NCBI GenBank assembly: GCA_946407235.1
Contig: CAMJNF010000011.1
Location: 1-32,431, forward strand
Origin: an uncultured Fibrobacter sp.
Lineage (GTDB): Bacteria > Fibrobacterota > Fibrobacteria > Fibrobacterales > Fibrobacteraceae
Direction of reading: 5' to 3'
Length of the DNA stretch: 32,431 nucleotides
The translations under genes and the position numbers were made by a program. The notes beneath the pieces are model-generated. The model did no database searches. It worked only from the letters and a program-made list of their open reading frames with translations, and was not told where the DNA came from. Positions 21,515-30,444 of the stretch are shown here, one piece after another (the stretch's first letter is position 1; each line of letters starts with the position of its first letter).

Positions 21515-24500
21515 TTACTTTCTTCTCTTAAAGCCTAGAGTCTTTGTCTTGCTGTCCGTTGCCTTTCCGGTCTTTTCCCCAATTGTAGAGCAAGATGCTT
21601 TGTAATCATTGCTTGTTGGATCGAAAACTGCGGCGCAGAACGGCTCCGCCGTAAAGTCAAACTTTGCGATGTAGGCTCCGGTTCCAATCTTATTGCCCTT
21701 CTTGGCGACAGGAGCTTCGTTATCCTTGGCAGCCCATTCCACGTTGAGCTTGAGGGTTCCGTTATTGGTGAGGTTCCTGATCGTTGCAAAGTTTTCTTTC
21801 GGGATATCCAGCCTGTAGGTGTTGATGTATTGTCCAAGATTGTCGTAGAGGTCAGTGACAATCTTCAGGTGGAAATCATACATCGGCTTGCCTTCGTGAG
21901 TGTTGAAGCTTGACGAAGGCATCATGACTTCGATTTCAAAATTCGGACCAGAGCCTACGTATGCCGCAGAATCCACTTGACCAAGGTATGTCCCGTTTCC
22001 GGTGATGAAGTGGCGCTTGCCGTTGATGATTGCCGATGTAACGAATGCGTCGTTCATGGTACTTTCCGGACGACCTATGTATGCTCCTGTTTTCGGTGTG
22101 GCTACGGGATCTGTAAGCGTTACCGTGAAGCGAATGTTGTCATCGCCTGTGATGCGTACGTAGGGGTTGAACTTCGTTGGAGCGTTGCCGGACTTGTCGA
22201 TGTAGGCGGCTCCCAGTTCCTGCGGAACAAGGCGGACGCGGTCACCGGCATGGAACACGTTGTCCTTTTCGTTATAGCTAAAGAGCTGGGACTTGCCTGA
22301 TCCTTGAGGCGGTTCTGACGGAATGTATTCGTCGCGTTCTCGCTGGATGTACCGGCCAGTTTGTTGCATGGTTAGCAGTTCGGACAAATTGACGCTAAGT
22401 ACACCTTCCTTAAGCATGCGTGCCGTAGTTATGACAGGAGCGCACTTGTCGTACAAGGTGTAGGTCGTTTCGAAGAATCCGTTTGCAATCCCCTTGAGCG
22501 GGGAGACTGTTCCGTTGCCGTCGTTTTCACCGCTTGTCGATCCGTAAGGATAGGCATGCGTTGAAGGAATTGTGATTTCGACAATGCTGAAGGTATCGAT
22601 GACGGTTTCTGTATTGACCGAGTCAATCATGACAGTGCGCGGAGCCGAAACAGAGTCGCGTATGGTCCAGTAGTTTTCCTTCGGGGTTATGTAGCTTCCC
22701 GTTGTGTCTGCGGTCGTTACGAAACTGCGAGTAATGCCCGGGTTTCCCCAGACGGTCACGATGCTGTCGAAGACGTCTTTCTTTTTGAGTCTCTTTTCGA
22801 ACATCATGTAGACAATGTCCGGAACGCCGTCGCCTTCCTTGTCGATCATTTCTGCATGGTAGATAGGCACTGGGCGAGAAATGAGCGTTATAGGTACGGT
22901 CGGGTTGCAGCCGACCGGATCGAGCTGGTTGAAGCTCTGATCCGTGATGCTGAAGCTGCTGGTGCTCTTTGCTGCGACCGTTGCGCCGACAGGGACAAGA
23001 TCCTTGTTCTTGTTTCCGCTGATGACAAATTGCCAGCTCTTGCCGTTGTTCGTGGTCGTTGCATTGCTTACGACCGTGGGGGCCGCAGTTGCGCCCGAGA
23101 CGATGAGAGGCCATTCGTTCAAGGACGAGAGGATCACCGGTTCAGAGAATGCGACCATGACGGTATCCTCATCGCTGTTTTCGTCAGCCTTTTCGAGAAT
23201 CGAAACGCTTGTGAGCGTCGGGAGGATTCCGTCGGTAATCTTAGCTGTTTCTGCGTTTGCTGTACCGCGGTCGGCAACGTAAGTCGTGATTTTTCCGGAC
23301 GGGTTTGCGCTTGTCTGGATTAGGCTTGTGTCGATCGGGATGAAGACTTCGTTTTGGTCGGCAAAGTTTGCGGCAACGAGAGGCATCTTGATGGTGTCTG
23401 CCATGCCTTCGATATAGAACTTGATGCTGTCAAGAGTATAGCCTTCTGCAATCTTGTTTGTAAATACAATCTTCAACTGATCTGCCTTGTTGTCGCAGTC
23501 AGAATCGATGGCGTAAACAGACTGCGGCGAAGGCACTTTGGATTCTGCAAAGAACGTTTGCTTCGAGACATCGTCTTCATCGTCTGGGTCGGTATAAACC
23601 ACTTGGATTGTATCGCCTGCGAAGAACGAAATCTCGGAGTTCGGGTTTCTGGATTCCTTGCTATGATTCACGGCTGTAATCGGACCGCCGACAAAGTGGC
23701 CTGGGTTATTCGGGTCTGCGTTCAAGGTTACCTTGAGCTGATCGTTTTTCTTGTTGTTGATAATCAAGACGTCAACAGAGCTTGCCTTGCTCTTGATTTT
23801 GTCTTTATCCATCAGGTCAATGTAGAATATCGTACCATCCGGGTTTGCTGGGCTTACAACTGGATTTCCGTTGGCGTCCTTGAGGACAAGCTGAGAGGCT
23901 GTGGCGTCGCCCTTGGTGAAGTTTACATAGAAACTTCTGTTCTCAAAAGCGCATCCGCCATTTTCAGAGCATGTTTCGCAATTGGGGTCAGGACCGGCGA
24001 ATATCGTCACATCTATTTTATTTGAACCGATACCCATCTTGACGGGGATATCAAGATCCCACATGTCTGTTGCAAAGTCGTATTTGGCGATAATATTCGA
24101 GCCGGATTCGTCCATGAGCCACTTGTCAAGGCTAAGGCCGTCGTTGAACATCTGGCCGCTGACCTTGACGCCGTTTGCCCAAATTTTCGTAATGTAGCCG
24201 TTTTCCGATACACGTGCTTTACCTTTGACATGGACTGTGCTGTTGTTCTGGTCTATGTCGATATGGCTTCCATTCGAAACATTGAAAGGAGGATTCAGGG
24301 ATACGGACAAGTCGTATTTGGCTTTTTTGACTTCCATTTCCTTCTTCGACGGACTGTAACCCCACACGAATTCATCTTTGCGGTAAATGGACACGTAAGG
24401 GTTGATGGGGGCTAGGTCATCATCGCCAAAGTTCTTGGGAAGGCAGGGAATGCCCTCGAAATCTGCGTAATCGCCGTTTTCTCTTGAATGGGGCATCCAG

Positions 24501-27500
24501 CTCCAGTCACCAGGATTTTGAGGCAGCTTGTCTTTTGCCTGGGATGTCCACGAGCTTCCGTCGTTACAGTAGAATTTCTTTTTGGGCGTGTCGTTCATCA
24601 AATCCAAGTGCGGTTCCCATTCGCTACGTCTGTCGAACATGACGTCAATTCTGAGCCTACTCGTAGATTTGATGATTGTTGATCCGAGCGGGATGGGGAA
24701 GTACCATTGCCATGTGCCGTCGGTCGGGTCGTAGGTATCTTCGATTTTCTGGGGGAATGTCTTGCGGAACAGTCCATCCAGTTCTTTTTGTGTTGCCGCG
24801 GAGCATGTGTCGTTGAAGGCTGCTTCGTTGTAAGCTTGGCAGATATCGCGTCTGATACCGACATCGTAATAGATTTCGTCTGTGGCGCGCATGTAGAGGC
24901 GTAATGTCAGGCTGTCGAATGGACGTTCTTCGTTATTGATAATGTTTATTTCGAGGGCCGGCATCGGGTCCCAGACATATTGGGACATTCGGACTTCAAA
25001 CTTGTACTGCATTACGGGCGTTTTAAACTTTAAAGGCTCGTTCTTTTCGTTGACGTTTGTATAAACGCCATTGCTTTCTACTGCGTAGTAGTAGGTGGTC
25101 CTTTCCTTGAGCCCTCCAATTTTTACGTAGTGGAATTGCGTCGGGATGCCGGAAATATCGGCGTTGCCATCACCTGTATTGAAAGCGTATTCATTTAAGT
25201 TTGAATGAGGAATCGTATCCCAGTAAACTTTCGAGTTGTATTCGCCGTTTGGCGTGTACCACATGATTTCGGCGGAATCGGCGGTGACATTACAAACGCT
25301 AACATTTTGAATGTTTGCATTTTCAAGCGTATTGAGCGTTGTAAACGAGAACGGAGTCGAAGTGCTATCGACTAGCCATTTTTGCGAAGTATTCCCGCTT
25401 CGCGGATTCTTTGCCATAGCGTAGAAGTAGTAAGTTGTTCCGGGCTTGAGATCGTGTAGCACAATTTGGTGCTGGTTGGTGGCTGTTTCAGAATTTGCTG
25501 TTATCGGATTCTTTAAAGTTTCCGTTGTGTCGTAAGTGATATAGGCGTAGCTGCTCAAGTCCAGTTTTACGAAGACGATTGCGGAATCCATATCGACATG
25601 GCGGATTTCAACGGATATTGCGGGGGCTCTGTTCAAATCTTCAGACTTTGCAAGAAGAACTGCTGCCGGCAAAAAGTTTGATACGGCATCGATGCAGGTG
25701 TTTTCGGTGAGCTTGTAATCGTCAAAATGGACTGAAAGGTCATCCATTCCCGTAGGCGGCGTTGCGGGACCCAGGCCACCAACTGGCGAACGGTATTTGT
25801 ATGTGGAGACAACTCCAGCAACGTTTTTGCCTTCGGGGTTTGAACCGCGATGGTGCGGGTGGGCGTGGTTCTTGTCGCCAACGCCGTAAATCAAGGACAC
25901 ATCCCAGGGGTTCATGCCGAGGTAGTAGTTCATGTGGGAAATGGCAAGTTCAAGGATTTCATCCGATTTCCAGCTTTGGATGGTTCCTGTTTGCGGCATC
26001 GTGACGTTTTCCAAGTCCTTTGTCACGTCGTAATAGGCCAAAAGTTCAAAAATGTTGGCTGCTTCGTACTTGGTCCACCAATCGGTTTTTACAGCGCTTG
26101 TCAAGCCCCATATGGGGTCGTATGAAATTGAGGTGCCGACCCAACCGGCTTGACCGGCGGGGAGATTGATTTTCTCTGTGCCGCCCGTCATGACGCCAGC
26201 GAGGTTTGCCGCCATGGTAAAGGCAACGTCCTCGATATAAATCATTCTCTGCTCGTTCGAAAGGCCATAAGCGCTAGCCTTTTCCTGCGTTTCCAAAATC
26301 AACTTGTAAAAGGCGTAAAGACCGCTTGTGAACACGCTCGCCCAGTCGGAGGCCGCATTGGACTTCAGGTAAGAGGCTTCCTTGTGCGCGAACCATCCGC
26401 CGTTGAACATGCCTGCACCTTTTTTGTCGCTGTTGGCGAAATCTTTTTTGGTTTGGCCACCTGCTAAAGACTTGTCTTCGACGGCGTCGTTCAGGTACGT
26501 TTTATCTGCTGTGGCGTAGAAAAGACATACTGCGGCGAATCCCATTTCGTCGTGATACGTGGAGCCGCCACTATATGCCGGCGAGTTTGTGAGTTTTTTC
26601 TTGGCCTTGCCGTAATCATAGAGAGCCTTTGCTACAGTCAGGCTTTTCTTGGCAAATGTAGAATCGTATTTGCTCCAGATTTTGGAAACTATAGCCATGC
26701 CCGCGGCGAAGTTTCCGGAAGCGGTACTTCCGAGTTCTGCGTCGCTGGCGGGCTTGTCATCGCTTCTCAAGATTCGAGCTGTCGGACCGCCTCTATCATG
26801 GAGTGTCTTGTCCTGGTATTCTGGCGAACCCCACCATCCGTGGTCTTTCCCGATTTCTCCAATGGAAACGGGCATCGCAGAGACTACGCCCTTGGCGGCA
26901 TCGTATGCTTTTATGACGTATTCGGCGCCGAACTTGGCTTCTCTGAGAATGTCTGGAATGTTGTCTGTATTTTGCGCTTCGCCTTGGTTGAAGGCGTAGT
27001 TGTCTTGGTCGCGGTCCTCGTAGGCTGCAGCGGTCATGGCCAGTTGTGCTACGCTGTAGGCTATTGTCTGGCTTTCCTTAAGGTGGTCTCCGCAGTCGTA
27101 CCAACCGCCGGTCATATCAACATTGGCCAGAGAGCCGTCTTTCAAATGGCTAGGCGGATGGAACCACGATTCAGAATTGCCGCTACGGTTGATTCCATAG
27201 AACTTAAGTACCGCATCGCGGAGCATGGAGTAAACTCTGTCGCTGATGATAAATGTAGAGGAATAATCGTTTCCGACCTTGATACGTAGTCTTTCGTTTT
27301 CGGGGAGACCATCGGGGAGGTAGCCTTTCTTTAAAGCTCCTGATGGACCCGCTTTTTTTGCAGTATAGCGGTGATCACCACCGTATTCTGTTTGGGCGTT
27401 GTTAGATGCCTTGATTGTTAAAGAGGACGAAACGGAGTTCTTGAGTGTTTCTGTGAAGTTTCCTTTGCCAACGACTTCGCCTTTCGCATTGACAACATCG

Positions 27501-27847
27501 AAGGTTGTCGCTGAACCAACGTAGAGCACAGGCTTTTTTGCGTCCTGTGGACGGTAGCCGGCTTGGTTTACACGGATAGGGGATATCTGGATGACCATAG
27601 CGTCGATGTACGCCTGGTTCAAAGTATCCGGAGTAATTATTTCATTTGGAGCGTAGTATTCTGGAGTGTTTTTGCTTGGTAAAGAAACACGCTTCGGGCC
27701 TGGAGTGAAATTCGTCTTGAATATGGTGCTGTCCCAAGTCAACGGCCAAACAGGCCTGATCAGGTCGTAAGGTGTGGGATGATTCTGCTGTGCTACGGTT
27801 AAGCCAACTGTAGCACACAATGCCAGCAGATATTTTTTTAGACTCAT
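21515..27847 (-). CDS. Giant secreted multidomain GH9 cellulase (copy 3)
   Basis: A 2110-residue exported GH9 enzyme. The start at 27847 (MSLKKYLLALCATVGLTVA, a signal peptide) is chosen because AAAAGGAGA precedes it; an in-frame ATG eight codons upstream has no such site. Ig-like N-module near 92 (RVNQAGYRP); catalytic domain about 180-740 with GGWYDCGDH (Asp251/Asp254), HPHHR and Glu715 (LTENTCID). Two Fn3-like modules (about 745-950), a CBM3-like beta-sandwich (about 952-1165), then the tail shared with copy 2: Asp-rich modules (DSDCDNKADQ near 1449; DKEGDGVPD near 1669) and the FlgD-like end with TLGFKRRK. The enzyme should cut beta-1,4-glucans outside the cell or at the surface. It is a single-gene unit with terminators on both sides, and its upstream block and leader hairpin match those of copy 2, so the two are probably co-regulated. 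Confidence 0.9.
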   Translation of the reverse strand: MSLKKYLLALCATVGLTVAQQNHPTPYDLIRPVWPLTWDSTIFKTNFTPGPKRVSLPSKNTPEYYAPNEIITPDTLNQAYIDAMVIQISPIRVNQAGYRPQDAKKPVLYVGSATTFDVVNAKGEVVGKGNFTETLKNSVSSSLTIKASNNAQTEYGGDHRYTAKKAGPSGALKKGYLPDGLPENERLRIKVGNDYSSTFIISDRVYSMLRDAVLKFYGINRSGNSESWFHPPSHLKDGSLANVDMTGGWYDCGDHLKESQTIAYSVAQLAMTAAAYEDRDQDNYAFNQGEAQNTDNIPDILREAKFGAEYVIKAYDAAKGVVSAMPVSIGEIGKDHGWWGSPEYQDKTLHDRGGPTARILRSDDKPASDAELGSTASGNFAAGMAIVSKIWSKYDSTFAKKSLTVAKALYDYGKAKKKLTNSPAYSGGSTYHDEMGFAAVCLFYATADKTYLNDAVEDKSLAGGQTKKDFANSDKKGAGMFNGGWFAHKEASYLKSNAASDWASVFTSGLYAFYKLILETQEKASAYGLSNEQRMIYIEDVAFTMAANLAGVMTGGTEKINLPAGQAGWVGTSISYDPIWGLTSAVKTDWWTKYEAANIFELLAYYDVTKDLENVTMPQTGTIQSWKSDEILELAISHMNYYLGMNPWDVSLIYGVGDKNHAHPHHRGSNPEGKNVAGVVSTYKYRSPVGGLGPATPPTGMDDLSVHFDDYKLTENTCIDAVSNFLPAAVLLAKSEDLNRAPAISVEIRHVDMDSAIVFVKLDLSSYAYITYDTTETLKNPITANSETATNQHQIVLHDLKPGTTYYFYAMAKNPRSGNTSQKWLVDSTSTPFSFTTLNTLENANIQNVSVCNVTADSAEIMWYTPNGEYNSKVYWDTIPHSNLNEYAFNTGDGNADISGIPTQFHYVKIGGLKERTTYYYAVESNGVYTNVNEKNEPLKFKTPVMQYKFEVRMSQYVWDPMPALEINIINNEERPFDSLTLRLYMRATDEIYYDVGIRRDICQAYNEAAFNDTCSAATQKELDGLFRKTFPQKIEDTYDPTDGTWQWYFPIPLGSTIIKSTSRLRIDVMFDRRSEWEPHLDLMNDTPKKKFYCNDGSSWTSQAKDKLPQNPGDWSWMPHSRENGDYADFEGIPCLPKNFGDDDLAPINPYVSIYRKDEFVWGYSPSKKEMEVKKAKYDLSVSLNPPFNVSNGSHIDIDQNNSTVHVKGKARVSENGYITKIWANGVKVSGQMFNDGLSLDKWLMDESGSNIIAKYDFATDMWDLDIPVKMGIGSNKIDVTIFAGPDPNCETCSENGGCAFENRSFYVNFTKGDATASQLVLKDANGNPVVSPANPDGTIFYIDLMDKDKIKSKASSVDVLIINNKKNDQLKVTLNADPNNPGHFVGGPITAVNHSKESRNPNSEISFFAGDTIQVVYTDPDDEDDVSKQTFFAESKVPSPQSVYAIDSDCDNKADQLKIVFTNKIAEGYTLDSIKFYIEGMADTIKMPLVAANFADQNEVFIPIDTSLIQTSANPSGKITTYVADRGTANAETAKITDGILPTLTSVSILEKADENSDEDTVMVAFSEPVILSSLNEWPLIVSGATAAPTVVSNATTTNNGKSWQFVISGNKNKDLVPVGATVAAKSTSSFSITDQSFNQLDPVGCNPTVPITLISRPVPIYHAEMIDKEGDGVPDIVYMMFEKRLKKKDVFDSIVTVWGNPGITRSFVTTADTTGSYITPKENYWTIRDSVSAPRTVMIDSVNTETVIDTFSIVEITIPSTHAYPYGSTSGENDGNGTVSPLKGIANGFFETTYTLYDKCAPVITTARMLKEGVLSVNLSELLTMQQTGRYIQRERDEYIPSEPPQGSGKSQLFSYNEKDNVFHAGDRVRLVPQELGAAYIDKSGNAPTKFNPYVRITGDDNIRFTVTLTDPVATPKTGAYIGRPESTMNDAFVTSAIINGKRHFITGNGTYLGQVDSAAYVGSGPNFEIEVMMPSSSFNTHEGKPMYDFHLKIVTDLYDNLGQYINTYRLDIPKENFATIRNLTNNGTLKLNVEWAAKDNEAPVAKKGNKIGTGAYIAKFDFTAEPFCAAVFDPTSNDYKASCSTIGEKTGKATDSKTKTLGFKRRK
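21535..24380 (-). repeat. Long direct repeat, tail-coding half of GH9 copy 3 (partner 12400-15260)
   Basis: Same-orientation partner of the copy 2 tail, about 9.1 kb away. It holds the other copy of the exact 92-base match (23373-23464). Most differences are single synonymous changes, except in scattered variable patches. Limits are approximate. Confidence 0.75.
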
Positions 27848-27851
27848 CTTG

Positions 27852-27860
27852 TCTCCTTTT
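27852..27860 (-). promoter_or_regulatory. Shine-Dalgarno AAAAGGAGA of GH9 copy 3
   Basis: On the minus strand AAAAGGAGA is followed by CAAG and the ATG at 27847. It decides this start over the upstream ATG at 27871, which lies on the far side of the site. Confidence 0.8.
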
Positions 27861-27875
27861 GGTACAATCAAAAAT

Positions 27876-27895
27876 GGGCAAAATGAATTTTGCCC
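27876..27895 (-). promoter_or_regulatory. Leader hairpin upstream of GH9 copy 3
   Basis: Read on the minus strand, GGGCAAAA-TTCA-TTTTGCCC is a perfect 8-pair stem with a four-base loop, 15 bases before the Shine-Dalgarno. It matches the hairpin at 18914-18933 before copy 2 in stem and place but not in loop. Confidence 0.6.
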
Positions 27896-28088
27896 CCAAA
27901 CAACTACACTTTTACAAAAGTGAAAATAAATTATTTATGTAAAAATGTTTTGGGTAAAAGGCTTTTTTTGTTCTCAAATCGTACTCTGTTTTTGTGTTTT
28001 TTTTAGAAGTGTAGCGTGTGAATCAAAATAGGCTTTTTTGAACACTCTGTTTTAAGTGGATGTTTTGAAAAATTTACAAAATAAAATG

Positions 28089-28116
28089 GCCGCCTAGATC
28101 TTTCGATCCGGGCGGC
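28089..28116 (-). terminator. Terminator after subtilisin-fold gene copy B
   Basis: GCCGCCTAGATC (28089-28100) and GATCCGGGCGGC (28105-28116) pair over 11 of 12 positions (one mismatch, one G-U) around a four-base loop. On the minus strand the stem is followed by CATTTTATTTTGTAAATTTTT. It lies 42 bases beyond the stop codon. Confidence 0.7.
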
Positions 28117-28158
28117 TTTGGTTTGTTAATTTTTTCTTTAGCGAATTTTAAAGAAACC

Positions 28159-30144
28159 TTAGTGGTTCATCATGTCGAAGCCGAGAACGACTTGCCCCTT
28201 ATTTTCGCTATTTGCTTCTTCGCCATAGAGAAGAATACGGAATACGACGTACGGGAAGTTCGTTGAGAACGAAATCTTTTCAAAAGCGTTTGTTCCGCTC
28301 TGCGAATAGGCTTTGACATCGGCATAACTATCTACATTGATGCCGTCTATATCGTTTCCTTCATAGACGAAAAGGTCGAAATCCTGAGGAATCTTGCCAA
28401 GATTTGCGATATCATCGCCGCTACTCAACCATGAAATTGCTGCAGTGTAGTTCTTGGAGGTGAACTTTGTCAAGTCAACGATGAAACGAATTTCCTTTTT
28501 GCCGTTTTTGTTGATATGAGTTTTCAAAGTATTGATATCGCCGACCCAAAAACGAGAATCGTGCATATACGGATAGTCGTGATTAATATCCGTGTCAGAT
28601 CGAGGAGGCAATAAGGTCGGGTAGATCGGAACATTTTTTACGCTTGCAGAGGTCATCAACACAGCCTTGACAACTTCAGGATGTCTACGATAGAAAGCGT
28701 TTGTTGCCAAGAGGTCCGAAACCATGCCTGCGGTATATGCTGCCGATACTCCAGTGCCATCATAATAGGGATTGAGCGTAAAGGAGGCGTTCCATGATGT
28801 CGTATATTTGCGAGCTTTATCCGATTTGTTGCCGCCTTCATCAAAATAGAAATGAGAATAGTTGTTAATTTCAGGTTTTTTGGAGCCGACAGTAGAAGCT
28901 GAATTTGCACTATTTTCATTGCATTGTCCAATACCAGCTTTGCAATATCTAGGAGTTTGGGTCGGTGTGTATGCTGTGACGTTTCCGCTAGTAGGGTCAA
29001 CGGCCCCCACCGTGATAGCATTTGCGGCATGGGCTACATTATTGAAGTACTTTGGGGAGTAGCCACTTTCACCTGCTGCGACAATTTCTACAGTACGCTT
29101 GGTGTAGATGTAATTGTCGAGAGCGCGAGCTTCATTGGAGTAGAATTTCTCTTTTGCATAAGAAATCTTGGTTCGAAGTCCTATGTGAATGTTGTCTTTT
29201 TGAATGTCGTTCGAGTAAGTCGGGTATTCCGCGGTGCCTATATAAATGTCTGAATTCTTTGAAGAATTTCTTAGGATTTTAAAAGCCTTCGATGCTTCTG
29301 TTTCATATACCGGAGTTTGCCAATAGTTGAGTGGGGCGACTTCCGTGTATTCAACGTTGTCACCGTGAGCCATCATTACAGGTCTTGCGTCTAAAGGCAT
29401 GTATATACCGACTCTACTCCAGTCGTTTTTCCAATTTACAGCCCAATCGTATGGTTTTGTTGTAGTGGTTGCTTGACCATAGTTTGCAGAATTCTGCGAT
29501 CCGTACCAAATCGATATATACTGTCTGTAAGATTTGGAAATGTCATCTCTTACATCTTTGAAATTCTTGTACTCGATTTGTTGACCGTCTCCATAAGGAG
29601 ATGTTTGTACAGTGTTGTTGAAATTGAAGGAATTATCAAATGAGAAACCATAATCGCTGACTACGTGTGAAAAATAGTGCTCTGTGTATAAATTAGGTTC
29701 TTCGTAATCATCGGGAGTGGGGATATATTTAAAGAATTCGTTAGACTCTTCGATATAAGCTGCGTAATTGTTAGGGCTGGAGATATAAAATAGGCTGCCC
29801 TTATCCAATGGAAGGTCTGGGTTGGTGGTCGAGTGGGATGTGATATTGTAGAAGCATCTGTAGTCAGTGTGACCTTCGCAGTTGTTCCATCCACGATTGA
29901 AAAATCTTCCTTTTAGGGCGTAGGCTCCGTTTTTCAAGCCGGATGCCTTTTTAGCCAGGACTTGATTTTCAGAAATCGGGGCCATCTGCATTTTTTCTTT
30001 TTTCATCTTGGAATAGTCTACGTTTTTATAGACCATTGGGGAATTCATTTTGCTTCCCTTACGGCCAAGAAGGTCGTAATTTATAGATGCGGCGCTAGCG
30101 CCGATGCATCCGAATGCAACCATTAAGGCTACTTGTTTTTTCAT
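28159..30144 (-). CDS. Secreted subtilisin-fold (S8-like) protein lacking catalytic Ser, copy B
   Basis: A 661-residue paralog of the 19399-21372 product. Signal peptide about 1-18 (MKKQVALMVAFGCIGASA), then the shared NYDLLGRKGSKMNSPMVYKN motif. S8-like strands are seen in VEIVAAGES (the oxyanion Asn is replaced), NAITVGAVDPTSG and DGTGVSAAYTAGMVSDLLATN, where Gly465 stands at the place of the catalytic Ser. The region equivalent to copy A's PAHEMT reads PVYETE, so a candidate His is also absent. The C-terminal part (AISWLSSGDDIANLGKIPQDFDLFVY...GQVVLGFDMMNH) resembles a PPC-type module. A good AAAGGAG lies six bases before the ATG. It has its own terminator and a possible promoter upstream, so it seems to be a single-gene unit. 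Probably a non-enzymatic exported protein; role unknown. Confidence 0.75.
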   Translation of the reverse strand: MKKQVALMVAFGCIGASAASINYDLLGRKGSKMNSPMVYKNVDYSKMKKEKMQMAPISENQVLAKKASGLKNGAYALKGRFFNRGWNNCEGHTDYRCFYNITSHSTTNPDLPLDKGSLFYISSPNNYAAYIEESNEFFKYIPTPDDYEEPNLYTEHYFSHVVSDYGFSFDNSFNFNNTVQTSPYGDGQQIEYKNFKDVRDDISKSYRQYISIWYGSQNSANYGQATTTTKPYDWAVNWKNDWSRVGIYMPLDARPVMMAHGDNVEYTEVAPLNYWQTPVYETEASKAFKILRNSSKNSDIYIGTAEYPTYSNDIQKDNIHIGLRTKISYAKEKFYSNEARALDNYIYTKRTVEIVAAGESGYSPKYFNNVAHAANAITVGAVDPTSGNVTAYTPTQTPRYCKAGIGQCNENSANSASTVGSKKPEINNYSHFYFDEGGNKSDKARKYTTSWNASFTLNPYYDGTGVSAAYTAGMVSDLLATNAFYRRHPEVVKAVLMTSASVKNVPIYPTLLPPRSDTDINHDYPYMHDSRFWVGDINTLKTHINKNGKKEIRFIVDLTKFTSKNYTAAISWLSSGDDIANLGKIPQDFDLFVYEGNDIDGINVDSYADVKAYSQSGTNAFEKISFSTNFPYVVFRILLYGEEANSENKGQVVLGFDMMNH

Positions 30145-30177
30145 TTTCTACTCCTTTATTGTAAAATAAGTGTATAA

Positions 30178-30205
30178 AATATAATAAGTTTATCGTGAAA
30201 TCCAA
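30178..30205 (-). promoter_or_regulatory. Possible promoter of subtilisin-fold gene copy B
   Basis: On the minus strand TTGGAT (30205-30200), a 16-base spacer and TATATT (30183-30178) stand about 34 bases before the start codon. This fits a sigma70-type promoter, but the area is A+T-rich and such matches arise by chance. Confidence 0.3.
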
Positions 30206-30285
30206 TACAAGTTTTTTATTTTGTGTAATGTTAATTGTTTGTGTGAAAAAATGTTGATGAATTAAATACAACTTGTTATATATGG

Positions 30286-30320
30286 CACAAAAGGTTGGAC
30301 TGTAAATCCAACCTTTTGTG
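30286..30320. terminator. Perfect 14-base inverted repeat, terminator-like
   Basis: CACAAAAGGTTGGA (30286-30299) pairs exactly with TCCAACCTTTTGTG (30307-30320). The A4/T4 within the stem gives a short T-run in either direction, as in a weak bidirectional terminator. It lies in the 300-base gap between two minus-strand genes, before the possible promoter. It could also be a protein-binding site. Nothing else was recognised in 30206-30380. Confidence 0.45.
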
Positions 30321-30382
30321 ATAAACGAGATGAAAATGTTTGTTTTTGCGATTTCGCTGTTTTCCTTGAAAATTCGGAAAAT

Positions 30383-30409
30383 AAAAAAAGACCGTCTTGT
30401 AGACGGTCT
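30383..30409 (-). terminator. Terminator after alanine-rich coiled-coil gene
   Basis: GACCGTCT (30390-30397) and AGACGGTC (30401-30408) form an 8-base stem with a three-base loop; on the minus strand seven T residues follow (A-run at 30383-30389). It is 36 bases beyond the stop codon. Confidence 0.85.
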
Positions 30410-30444
30410 CTTAAACTTTATAAAGAGCTTTTTAAGCTTGCTTA

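Larger units (their letters stand above)
27848..28158 (-). promoter_or_regulatory. Control region upstream of GH9 copy 3
   Basis: 311 bases without a gene. It contains the Shine-Dalgarno and leader hairpin, a small palindrome CACTTTT-ac-AAAAGTG (27907-27922), the block 27929-28015 that is shared with the region upstream of GH9 copy 2, and the terminator of the upstream subtilisin-fold gene at 28089-28116. The promoter is presumably within or next to the shared block; I could not assign -35/-10 boxes with confidence. Confidence 0.6.

Noticed and set aside
14244..23464. The long direct repeats as ends of a composite transposon carrying the subtilisin-fold gene
   Set aside because: The repeats are coding halves of cellulases; no transposase, terminal inverted repeats or target duplications were found. 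Paralogy with gene conversion explains them better.
30284..30300. Possible sigma54 -24/-12 site (TGGCAC followed by TTGG) on the plus strand
   Set aside because: The second half is TTGG rather than TTGC, the spacing is off by one base, it lies within the inverted repeat and no plus-strand gene follows.
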